A stretch of DNA of 64,000 nt from Euglena gracilis (lineage: Eukaryota > Euglenida > Euglenophyceae > Euglenales), in contig CP154954.1 of assembly GCA_039621445.1 (NCBI GenBank), positions 22,084,954-22,148,953 of the forward strand. Reading direction: 5' to 3'. Position numbers and translations under genes: made by a program. Under the pieces are notes generated by a model. The model was not told where the DNA came from and did no database searches. It worked only from the letters and a program-made list of their open reading frames with translations. Below are positions 12,023-21,370 of the stretch, piece after piece. How positions within the stretch are numbered: position 1 is the stretch's first letter; every line of letters starts with the position of its first letter.

Positions 12023-12197
12023 GGGTTTTCTGCCTCGTACAAGCAGCTACGGCTGAACTGGGCGTAGTCCCACATAACGAGCGAAGTCTCGAGCGTGAAT
12101 ACGCACTTCACCATCGCGTTCAACACCGCTTCAAGACACAATGGCGGAATCGCCTTAAGTTCGGTCGATAACACGTTGATCGCGAAGATTCAAGACT

Positions 12198-14496
12198 TTT
12201 AGCGCAATATTACGCGATTTACATGAAGGATTTCGCGAAAATCGCGGTACCACTGACGCGACAACTCAAAAATCGCGCTTCTGACAATACAAAGATACAA
12301 TGGTATGATACAATGCGAGAGTCGCTAACGACAATTAAACAACTGATGTTGGACAATGTTGTACTTGACATTGCTGACCCGTACAAACCATACGTACTGG
12401 AGGTCGACAGCAGCGACTATGCTGTCGGCGGTGTGTTGAGTCAACATAACTCGTCCAATGAACTGCGCCCTGTAGCATTCTTCAGCAGAAAACTACAAGG
12501 TGAAGACGGAAAAGGACAAGTCAAATGGAGCATACGAGAAAAGGAGACATATGCCATTGTCCTTATCCTACAAAAATTCCGAAGTTGGGTCGCCAGTTCA
12601 CTCGTACAAATGCTAGTGTTGACAGACCATGAGTCTCTCCAACACTGGTACACCGAAGACTTGAACAAAGCCATGTCCTCAGTTGGCCGAAGATGCCGAT
12701 GGCACGAATTTTTGAGTCAATTCAACCTGGTGGTAGTTTACACACCAGGTCATACTCAAAAAGTTGCTGACCTACTCTCCCGTGCACCCTGGCATTACCC
12801 TGGTAACCCTGACGAGGGTGATGCCACGTTCCAACGAAGTCGTGAAGCCGATGAATTCGCAAGGCGCGCGGACGCCGCTGACAATTTACTTGACAACTTT
12901 CCTGTCTCGCGGATTTGGCGGCGGATGCTGATAGCCCCCGTACGGGGAAAACGACAACGCGGCAGAATGCCGGGCCCCCGCCGGGTCACGCGATCCGAAT
13001 CCCCATCCCCTCTCTTCTTTCGAGAATGAGATTATTCCAAGGATGATTTTTACAATGCTGTCGTACAAGGATTGCGTAATGGTGAATTGGTTGAGATTTA
13101 TACCTTATCGCCTTTACGTTTGATTTTTCGGAATGATACAGGTTACAAGTACTGCGTACCCTGTGACTTAGTTGTTGACGTACTTTTATGTTATCACAAC
13201 CACGGTCACCCTGGGGCCCCCAAACTTCTTTCTTTGGTGGGTCGCAGGTATTGTACAACCCTGACCGAAAAAGATTTGTACAAGCGCTGTTTACAAATTT
13301 CGCAACGGTGCCAAATTTGTCAAGCTGTGAAACCGCGCAGAGGTACCCCCCCTGGTACGTTGGACTTCTGCCCCGTACCAAATGACATTTTTACATCCCT
13401 CTGCGTGGATTTTCTGGAACTTGAACCTTGCAAAGGAACAGATGACAAAATTTACGATTACATTCTTGTTGTCGTCTGTCGGCTGAGTGGGTACATTGTA
13501 GCCATTCCATGCCAGAAAGCAGGGTTGACAGCACAAGTTTTGGCACAAATGTTTTTAGAAAGATGCATTTGCCTCATAGGTTTACCGAATGAAATCGTGA
13601 GTGATCAAGACCATTTGATGTCTTCCCGATTTTTTACAACTCTTTGCGGTTTACTCGGAATTGAGCAGCATTTTTCTATCATTTATCGTCCAAAAGGCAA
13701 TGGTCGCGCTGAAGCGGCAGTGAAAGCTGTAGTCAACATGCTAAGACTTTCACTGGCCGAATCGCACAATGCCTGGCTACAAGTATTACCCTGGTGTTTA
13801 TTTTATATTAACACTTTACCGGGTCTGATATTACTCACCATACAAAATTTATACTCACCGTACAAAATCGTCTTCGGACGTGATCCCCCAGCCATTGGCG
13901 ACATCCCGTCAGAACGACCTGCTCGTTCTAGCGTGAGTTGCGAAACATGGTTCTCCGAAGTAGAATCATTGCGCACGGATGTGCAAAAGCGCGTAGTCGC
14001 TATACATTTACAAAAACAAAAAAAATTCTTACAAGATTACAAATCACAGATATACAACCCAGGTGACCGCGTGTGGGTTCGGAACAGCAGAACCCGCATG
14101 CAATCCACGATATTGGACCCCCTCTGGATTGGACCATGTGAGATCCTCGATCGGTTGGGTACAAGTGGGCGTAACAAAGTCGCTTTACCCAACGGGGTTG
14201 AGGATGTGCACATGGATGCCTTCAAACCATACCTGACTCCAGCAAACGGTAAAGCAATACCCTGCCTCTACTTTAAACCACGGTCAAAACTGCCTGAAAC
14301 AGATGATTTTGTCGTTGACAAAATCCTCGACCACAAGGTAGACAGGGGTATACATTACTGGAAGGTGAGGTGGAAAGGCTATGGTCCCGAAGAGGACACC
14401 CGGGAACCAGCAACTAGTTTTGTTGGTTACATCCAACAAGAGTGGAAGCTATGGAACAAACGAAACAACATTGACATTTCTGTAAATGCCTTCTAA
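12198..14496 (+). CDS. pol: Pol 3' half of element A: RT connection, RNase H, integrase, chromodomain
   Basis: The frame enters at LLAQYYAIYM, the start of the connection that typically follows FLG in Ty3/Gypsy RT. RNase H shows catalytic Asp patterns (EVDSSDYAVGG, LTDHESL, HTQKVADLLSR). After a TGA at 13027-13029 the same frame continues with integrase. There is a His/Cys zinc module (YHNHGHPG ... CQICQ), then the D,D-35-E core with Asp in CVDF (about 13405), Asp in SDQD (about 13605) and Glu in GRAEAAV (about 13710). A GPY/F-like module near 14115 and a chromodomain near 14300-14450 complete it. The stop is TAA 14494-14496. Apart from the single TGA this half looks well preserved. Confidence 0.85.
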
Positions 14497-14512
14497 GGGA
14501 GGATATACAAAG

Positions 14513-14977
14513 ATGTCCAAGATTTTGTCCATGGCATGGACTTTTGACAACGTGTATATAGGCGGATGCCAAACCATTTTGTCCCTAGCGAAGGACTTTT
14601 CGCTAAAGGACTACGGTCCTATACAACCAATTTTTACACTTGGAGCTACAATTTTGATTTTACAATTATTGCAAACATACAAATATTTTGTGTTTGTGTA
14701 CACTTGGTTGCATGCGTACAATGTTACCGTACAATGCCTTATTTCTCTGTTTCCCCACAGCTCAGCACTTGCTACTATCTGCTTTTTTTCAAGATGGATG
14801 CTGGAGGAAGGGGACCTGGTCCCCCATCCTCCCAACCGTATGTTCCCCCTGGACAACCTCCTACGGGAGGACCCCCTCACCCACAACCTCCTTCGGGAGG
14901 ACGAGGACTTGCACTCCCTTGCGGAGGGCAAGTCCCTGTTCGGCATGTACAAGCTGCTCCGGCAGCAAGGCCCGTAG
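14513..14977 (+). CDS. Small membrane-protein ORF after chromodomain (copy 2, intact)
   Basis: This is a 154-codon ORF starting 16 bases after the integrase stop. The leader gggaggatatacaaag is the same in both copies. Residues about 38-63 form a long hydrophobic segment (ATILILQLLQ ... FVFVY), and a second weaker one spans about 74-92. Between them is N-V-T at residue 70, a possible N-glycosylation site. The C-terminal third is charged (LLREDPLTHNLLREDEDL) and resembles an amphipathic helix. Its last 60 codons overlap the start of ORF A in another frame. The location suits an envelope or accessory membrane gene, but there is no signal peptide, furin site or fusion peptide that I can identify, so function is unassigned. 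Confidence 0.5.
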   Translation: MSKILSMAWTFDNVYIGGCQTILSLAKDFSLKDYGPIQPIFTLGATILILQLLQTYKYFVFVYTWLHAYNVTVQCLISLFPHSSALATICFFSRWMLEEGDLVPHPPNRMFPLDNLLREDPLTHNLLREDEDLHSLAEGKSLFGMYKLLRQQGP

Positions 14978-15834
14978 TGGCAAATCCCCCTGTGACTCAA
15001 CATGCGGTTCCGCATGTTGCTCCAGAGCAAACGAAACTTGGTGGCTTACAATCTCGACCTATGATTCCACAACAAACGGAATCTGCCTATGAACAGTTTG
15101 CGGTGCCGCAACCGCGGCCCCCGAGGAGATACGATCTGGCTAGTAGCAGTAGCCAACGCGCTGCTTTTGCGGCGGTAGAACAACAATATATCAAATCTGA
15201 ACAACGACAATGGGCTGAACAACTACGTAGTCATTATTACCCCGCACAACCTCCACAAGGGCAGTATGCCGCACAACCTCCACAAGGGCAGTATGCCGCA
15301 CAACCACCACAAGGGCAGTATGCCACACAACCAGAACCTCCACAACGGCAGTATGCCGCTCCCGTTATGCCTCGGTTCCCCAAGTACATGGGTGAACTGA
15401 CAACGGCATCAACAGATACAATTCGTAACGCTCTGTGCATGTGCTCAGAGGACAGACCGGATCCCTTCATCCGAGTGATGTGGGATTCGTACTGCCGACA
15501 ATTGCTTGCAATCGCCAACAAGCCTATCGCCACCTGGGACATGTGGTCCCAGAGTATGATAGCAGGTAGTATCTTCTTCCAATCCGGAGAATTCGGATTT
15601 CCAGACAACGTAACCCTCAGGGACCTGTCAGTCCCGGTCCCGCCTGTGCTCCGCGGAGTGCACCCAGTGGGTGCTTACGCGGAACACATGCGCCGCTATA
15701 CTCCTGAACTCACAGAAAGTGAGATGGGTGATGTCCAAATGCAAGAACCAATATACTTACCACAACAACGTTTTTCCTCCGCCCAACGCATGCCACCTGC
15801 CAGGAACTGGGAGATTGGTATGCCATCACAATAG
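14794..15834 (+). CDS. Accessory ORF A, copy 2 (intact)
   Basis: This is a 346-residue ORF from ATG 14794, preceded by gctttttttcaag, which looks like a 3' splice site. Residues 1-60 are Gly/Pro-rich (PPTGGPPHPQPPSGG). Three tandem 9-residue units, QPPQGQYAA type, lie near residues 149-180; copy 1 has fewer. A folded part of about 130 residues follows (FPKYMGELTT to MRRYTPELTE) with several Trp, Cys and Met residues. The stop is TAG 15832-15834 in the context caa-tag-gct-atg, and ORF B begins at that ATG in the same frame, so readthrough would give an A-B fusion. No homologous family is recognised. Confidence 0.58.
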   Translation: MDAGGRGPGPPSSQPYVPPGQPPTGGPPHPQPPSGGRGLALPCGGQVPVRHVQAAPAARPVVANPPVTQHAVPHVAPEQTKLGGLQSRPMIPQQTESAYEQFAVPQPRPPRRYDLASSSSQRAAFAAVEQQYIKSEQRQWAEQLRSHYYPAQPPQGQYAAQPPQGQYAAQPPQGQYATQPEPPQRQYAAPVMPRFPKYMGELTTASTDTIRNALCMCSEDRPDPFIRVMWDSYCRQLLAIANKPIATWDMWSQSMIAGSIFFQSGEFGFPDNVTLRDLSVPVPPVLRGVHPVGAYAEHMRRYTPELTESEMGDVQMQEPIYLPQQRFSSAQRMPPARNWEIGMPSQ

Positions 15835-15837
15835 GCT

Positions 15838-18195
15838 ATGCAGGCCGAAGAGCCATACGATGAAAAATATACCGACGAGATGGCCGAAGAGCCTTATGAC
15901 GAGTATACAACGGCAGAACCAGAGCCGGAGTATACCATTGAAACAGACGAATCACCTCAACCAGCCTCTCAACCACTACAACCCGTACAAACTCAACCAT
16001 CGGTACAATCTCAACCGACAACCCCCGCCGTACCGCTGCCGGAACCGACAGCGATACGGGTTGTCGGAGAAAACCCCCTGCGTCCCGTAGTGGACAATAT
16101 TCACTATGAACGAGTACCACAATCTGCGGATTTCGCTTACACAACCAACAATACCTTCCCCTTGACAAAATTTACGAACTTGGATCCCATTTGGGAGCCA
16201 TCAACGTAAAAGGAGTGATAATGGATGGCATTGGTCCAAACTCCAAAATTTTGGGTATACCCACCTGGGCACTTCCCGAAGTTTTGCGTTTGAATGCACC
16301 ACCACATCCACCTGGTCCAATGGAACAACTCGCTTCGGCGTCGAATTTTGTGCCGCCAGTAGCTCAACCTACTCCGGCACCACAAACAAAACCGGTACAA
16401 GCAGTTTCCACTGCACAGTCAACATCTACTCCGCCTGCCGCATCAGCAGCAGGTTCAAACCAACCTGTACCTTTAAAAAGAACAGGACCCCCTGCTCAAG
16501 CCGCGCAGTCGGCACGAGCAAAAGCAACCGCACAATCTACAATTTCTGTTCGAGCACCTCCTGTTACAACCGTTTCACAACCGACACCTTCACAACCGGC
16601 TTCGGCTGGACAGACACAACCACCTGTTGAACCGGGACAACCTTTCTCGGGTCAACCCAGGTTTGAGTTGCCAGCACAACGTGCCAGGTACAAGGAAGCT
16701 CTACAACATTTGACGGCCCCAGCAAAACCTTACAATGTTGACGCGCGCAAACGTCCGCGTGGACCGGAGTTTGCAACACCACCACAAACACGTCCAACAC
16801 CAGACACACAACGTCGTCGTTTGGACGATGCCCCACAAAGCACCCAGTCGCAACGGGATCGTCAGGAAAGCGATGACCTGCCGATCCCGCCCAACGTACA
16901 ACGATCTTTATACGAAATGTATCACCAAATGCGTCAAGACAAACCGTCCGATGACATTGCTGGACATTACACCGCTGGTGTAACCGTTACAATGTGGAGA
17001 AAAACACGAGCAATCCGGAAAGACGGTGCATACCGTTGGAATGAACAAGAGCGCGAAGCCGCAAAAGGACAGAAGGGCCAGAAAGGCAAAAGAAAGAGCG
17101 AAGGCCCTACAACTGGGTTACGACCTGGACGTACAATTCATGATTGACCATCTGTTCTGGATCTCAGACGGACGTGATACAATCATGCACGAGTACTATG
17201 AGGAACAACACCCTTCGGTTGTTGCTCCTGAAGTACATCACAACATGGTCAAACTCTACAAGGAAAAAGCCCGTGGCTTTTTCTTCGACGGTACAATTTC
17301 CTGTTACGAAAGCCAGGATGGCATCGACAATTTGCTGGGTTTCTGGCAACTACTTTTCTGGCTCGGATTTCATTGCATGAACTTCGGTTCATTTGCAATG
17401 CCCGCCAGCAAAGCGCACTACTTGCCACATCCAAAGCTACAATACGGATGGGTATCGTCCCTTGATGCACTGAAGACAATGTTCGACAGTATCCGAGAAA
17501 TCGGACCACAAGGCATACAATGGGAAGTATTCCCACTTCCAAAGGATATACAATTGGTGACACACGAAATGTTCTGTTACAATTACCAAATTTTCCTCAA
17601 CGAACACTACGGCCCCCACTTCCAAGTGGTCGGAATCGACCTGACATACCCACAAAAATTCGTCGTTTGGTGCACCCACTGCCTCCACAAGTTCCCGGTG
17701 GACTTCTGGGGTTTTGGCGTGCGCGGTCGGACAACCGACCGCCCAAACGCACAAAGGGCGCAGCCCCACCAACGCGAATGGGCGGAGGCCCAACAACAAC
17801 GAAGACTGCTTGGACACATCTGCCACAATACCCTCGAAGTCAGGGAAATCGGATACGCCAGACGAAACCACCGACAAATGCTTCTGCACATGCAGACGTT
17901 CCAATGGAGAGCATGGGTGTCCTATGCTCTGGAAATCTACAATTTATTCAACCCAAAACAACTACTCCCACAAGAATACCTCCCTCTTCGACCTGAATGG
18001 GACGAAGACGGAAAACGGAGTACATTGAACGCCTATTTGGCGAAACCCTCCGAAGAGAGGACTTTGCCCCATTTTTCAAGGGCAAACGTACAAATAAGGA
18101 TGGGTTGGCCATCCCAATACTGGACTGGCTTCCTCGCGGATCGGGAGGAAACAAATTTGTCGGATGGCAAAACTTCCGTCTGCGACCACGTATAA
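15838..18195 (+). pseudogene. Accessory ORF B, copy 2 (two small frameshifts)
   Basis: It starts at ATG 15838 as in copy 1. A 7-base deletion near 16150 and a one-base insertion near 17110 shift the frame relative to copy 1. The pieces are 15838-16209, about 16221-17147 and 17026-18195. The last piece is uninterrupted here and shows the best view of the globular part: YYEEQHPSVV, a Cys-Tyr region, an aromatic stretch (FWQLLFWLGFHCMNFG), then WCTHCLHKFPVDFW and a basic Arg/Gln/His-rich helix region. Two Cys-X2-Cys/His clusters could bind metal. The end overlaps ORF C. Function unknown. Confidence 0.5.
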
Positions 18196-18614
18196 AACTC
18201 CCTGAACCCCAGCCGGCGCAGTCCGAAGCAGCGCAGTCTGCAGTTGAACAACCTCCAACGGCTGCATCATCTACAACGACAACAGCCAAAGCAGCAGCGA
18301 AACCTGCAACCAAACGGTCGGAAGAACGTATGCCACAACCTCCACCTTCACCTACAATGTCTGTGGAACACACTCCCGTACATTCTTCAGACTCTTCGTC
18401 CGTTTCCTCCTCTGGGTCATCCAGCGATGAGGAAATGGAAGAACGGACAGACCATGAACACAGTACACGATCCGTCTCCTCCGCATCTGTGGAGTCTGAA
18501 CCCGAAGATGCCGGCGTACAACATGCTCTAAGTGCCGAAGGGCCAGCTACAACGCCTGCTCAAACACGGCCACAAACACCATTGCCAGACGCGAAACCTG
18601 ACGCGCCTACATAA
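17997..18614 (+). CDS. Accessory ORF C, copy 2
   Basis: This is a 205-codon ORF with the same start, length and stop as copy 1, differing by a few substitutions. Conservation of the open frame in both copies, while ORF B in the overlap also stays open, supports real coding use of at least one of the two frames. It has a basic folded N-terminus and an acidic Ser-rich C-terminus. TAA 18612-18614 is followed after six bases by the ORF D ATG. Confidence 0.5.
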   Translation: MGRRRKTEYIERLFGETLRREDFAPFFKGKRTNKDGLAIPILDWLPRGSGGNKFVGWQNFRLRPRIKLPEPQPAQSEAAQSAVEQPPTAASSTTTTAKAAAKPATKRSEERMPQPPPSPTMSVEHTPVHSSDSSSVSSSGSSSDEEMEERTDHEHSTRSVSSASVESEPEDAGVQHALSAEGPATTPAQTRPQTPLPDAKPDAPT

Positions 18615-18620
18615 TTTACA

Positions 18621-20804
18621 ATGGCCGAAGTGCCTGCAGACTCCACAACGGCCGCAGCGCCTTCGGCAGACGTGGATCCACCTACTCCCACACATGCGGA
18701 AGCTGGACAAGAAGCAACTGATGCTGAGATACTCGCATTTCGCGAACTGATCACAAGACAACAACGGGAAGGTATCGAAAGATACCAAAGCCCCGACGAC
18801 TTTATACTCATACCACCACAAGTTGGACGCGCTGCCAAACGCGTCCTCGGAAGCGTCCGAAGTGGCGTAGCCTCGATGGTTGCAATGGTGCGATCGAGGT
18901 CTTCTTCTTCAACGCGAAGTCCCCGTGACACGGGACTTGGCGAGAAACCCACACCAGAAGCTACGGCTTCCACCACAGCACCGGCAGCAGACGCGGCCAG
19001 TTCTACTCCCGATGTCCAAACACCCGAAGTGGTGACAACCACGGCATCGACTACGGTCGAAACAACACCACCACATGATATAACACCCGTAGTGGTACAC
19101 ACACCTGAACAGGTGGTACCGACGGTTCCTGACGTACCACCTACCACCACACCAACGGTCAAACCTGCTCCAAAGTCGCCTGCAGAACGCCTCCTTCCGC
19201 CACAGCGGAAAGAGAAAGGCAGTAAGCCTAAGGCTAAACCACAGCCTGCAGAACCGTGCAAACCTGCTGAACGACACAACGAACCAAAATCACCTCCACC
19301 TGGGAGGGGTAGCAAATCAGGAAAGCGGGCGAAGACCCCAGCTGCTACCACACCAGCACCAACATATACCGAAGTGGCCGGGAAAAGCCGGGTCACTTCT
19401 ACCCTCCGAGGTAGAACTCGACAAGATACAACGTCTGAGACCTCGCAAGAGGAAAACATGCCGGTTGACGATAATGCCACCCTTTGGCAAGAGGACATTA
19501 TCTCCAACCTGCCGAGCGTCGAAGAACGCATTGCCATGATACAATCAGCCCGCGAACGCGGAATTTTGTTGAACAAGTGGATTGAACCACTCTTCTTCAA
19601 CGACCAGAAGCATAACTATTATGTTCGCCATAGTTGGCGATTCTACAATGCCAGATCACCAAGAGTGTTTGCCCAATACCTTGGGGAAACATTCGTGTTT
19701 GACAATAGGCCGAATGGTCAAACAACTTGGCTCTGTACTGTCTGTCACAACATTCGTAACAGCATGCCAGCTGTGCATGTCTGTTGAGCTGACAACAAAC
19801 GGAAAAATTTTCACCACAACGAGTTCGTTCCAAATACAGCCGCTTTGATTTGCGGTGATTGCATCCTTGCCTGGAGAAAACTGAACAACTTCCGGTGGTC
19901 GGAAGAAGACAGAGACCGTCACGTACCAATTTTCTGTGTCAACTGCCCACGGGCAGACATATGGTTGCCCGCAGATGGCAGAAATCTCAAGATCGTACCC
20001 GGAAGCGAGGACGTTCTGGAAGATTTCCTGAATTTCTACAAAACAAAACGACAAATGTACCAACACAAAAGTTTCAAGAAAGCTGAGGCTTTTGACCGCG
20101 GCGGAATCGCCTTTGACTGCCAAACTGATTCTGGCGGAATCAGACTTGCTCTGGAATGTACAAAAGCGCGATTGCCCCTACTCTTCAATGATGATGACTG
20201 GAAACGAGTCATTTACCCACTGTTTACAAAGCCTTCAACGGTTTCGGAAACCACACAACGATGGTTATTGCCTGACTATTATATATAATATATATAATAT
20301 ATTATTGGTGGTGGATTATAATATATATAAACAATTGGTGGATATATATATATAGAGATATAATCTAGATATATTGGTGGATTATATATATATAGTCCAC
20401 CTGAACGACATGATTACGAACATTATTCAGAATGGGTTGGAACCATTCTGAAACCACACATAACCCGCTGTGCCTGTGCATCCCGCGCGCACAACGTTGA
20501 TTTCAACGCTCTGCCTGGGATGCCACCACAGGTACCAGCAAACCATCCAAGATGGAACTATTACATATGGCCTGCAACTTTTCCGAGAGTTTTCTGGGAA
20601 AATTTGCAGCTTTACCTCCACAAGCGAGCTGAAACGCTCAAAACCGAACTGCCCAAGGAAATACAAGAACTCAAAAGTTGGGTGATCCCACGGACCAACA
20701 TGGATGATCCTGACAAGGATACCCTAGACTTACGTCCAACTGAAATGACCTTGGTACAAGACCCACACATGGGTGAGTACTTCAAGAAATCCCACAAACG
20801 TTGA
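18621..20804 (+). pseudogene. Accessory ORF D, copy 2
   Basis: ATG 18621 opens a 389-codon frame to TGA 19785-19787 (TAT in copy 1). The same frame then runs 19788-20288, meets the AT repeat (stops), and resumes in the same frame to TGA 20802-20804. Without the TGA and the repeat the protein would be about 700 residues: an acidic helix, a Pro/Thr/Lys-rich linker, a three CX2C cluster region, then a final domain with conserved Trp and Pro. No known family is recognised. Confidence 0.5.
20277..20394. repeat. AT-rich microsatellite inside ORF D, copy 2
   Basis: This is a tatata-rich tract with interspersed attggtgga units. It is shorter than, and ordered differently from, the tract at the same site in copy 1 (11425-11613). 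The flanking codons are identical in the two copies. Confidence 0.88.
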
Positions 20805-21201
20805 GGGTTTCCTGCCTCGTACAAGCAGCTACGGCTGAACTGGGCGTAGTCCCACATAATGAGCGAAGTCTCGAGCGTGAATACGCACTTCACCATCGCG
20901 TTCAACACCGCTTCAAGACACAATGGCGGAATCGCCTTAAGTTCGGTCGATAACACGTTGATCGCGAAGATTCAAGACTACAAAGACACTACGGTGTCAA
21001 GTAAGAAGACGCACAAAGCACAGCATACGCGCCAGAATTCTTTTGCGCTTTGTGCTCCAAACACGGTAACCGTAATTGGGAACCAGACCATGGTATTCTG
21101 GTACTGCCTCCCTGAACCTGGGTTTGTGCCTGGCATCCCGACGGGCCTGGTTCAGAAGGGAAATCAGGCAGAGCCCTGGGAGGGGGATGTGTTCCAGGCA
21201 G

Positions 21202-21370
21202 CCATTCTGCCATGGCACTGTGTACCAGATACAATGGGATACGGCCTACAATCTGGCAACGGCCGGGCTGTACACAGTGGCATGGTTAAACCATAAGACA
21301 AAGAGAGAATCTCAGAGCTAGCGAAAGCTTAGCGAAAGTAACTGGTTCCTAATTCAAGGTTATTGGGTTT
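21202..21370 (+). repeat. Dispersed repeat R1, copy 1
   Basis: About 85-90 percent alike by eye to 23975-24143, in the same orientation. No coding capacity or terminal repeats are seen. Confidence 0.7.

Larger units (their letters stand above)
5154..12197 (+). repeat. Duplicated 7-kb unit, copy 1 (integrase tail, chromodomain, accessory ORFs)
   Basis: The segment matches 13985-20979 base for base over long stretches, with scattered substitutions and small indels. It starts at the shared aaaagcgcgtagtcgc and ends at the shared gaagattcaagact. Outside these limits the two flanks are unrelated. It lies exactly within the reverse transcriptase connection region of pol, so it is an insertion or recombination product inside element A, not a neighbour of it. 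Confidence 0.9.
1..20979 (+). mobile_element. Element A: Ty3/Gypsy chromovirus-like retroelement with an internal 7-kb duplication
   Basis: The order read on the plus strand is gag, protease, reverse transcriptase (to 5157), integrase tail plus chromodomain plus extra ORFs (5154-12197), RNase H plus integrase (12198-13984), then a second integrase tail, chromodomain and extra ORFs (13985-20979). RT-RNase H-integrase-chromodomain order and the YIDD motif place it with Ty3/Gypsy chromoviruses. No LTR is visible: the left end lies outside the window, and the sequence after 20979 does not match the first bases. The coding frames carry several point stops and small indels, so this copy is probably defective. 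The 3' ORF set after the chromodomain is not part of a standard chromovirus. Whether the right boundary is 20979 or slightly beyond is inferred only from where the two duplicated copies stop matching. Confidence 0.8.
13985..20979 (+). repeat. Duplicated 7-kb unit, copy 2 (in its native context after integrase)
   Basis: Here the unit follows an uninterrupted integrase, so this is the original arrangement and 5154-12197 is the inserted copy. Identity is high throughout and broken mainly by point changes, a 27-base repeat gain in ORF A, small indels in ORF B and a different AT repeat in ORF D. The match ends at caagact (20979); copy 1 continues into pol there, while copy 2 continues into unrelated DNA. 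Confidence 0.9.

Noticed and set aside
1-20979. Alternative genetic code (TGA or TAG as sense codons) to explain in-frame stops
   Set aside because: Several stops in one copy of the duplicated unit are sense codons in the other (TGA/CGA at 6226, TGA/GGA at 7342, TAG/TGG at 8317, TAG/TAC at 8757, TAA/GAA at 9917), and the RAMP4-like gene uses TAG as its stop. Mutation is the simpler reason.
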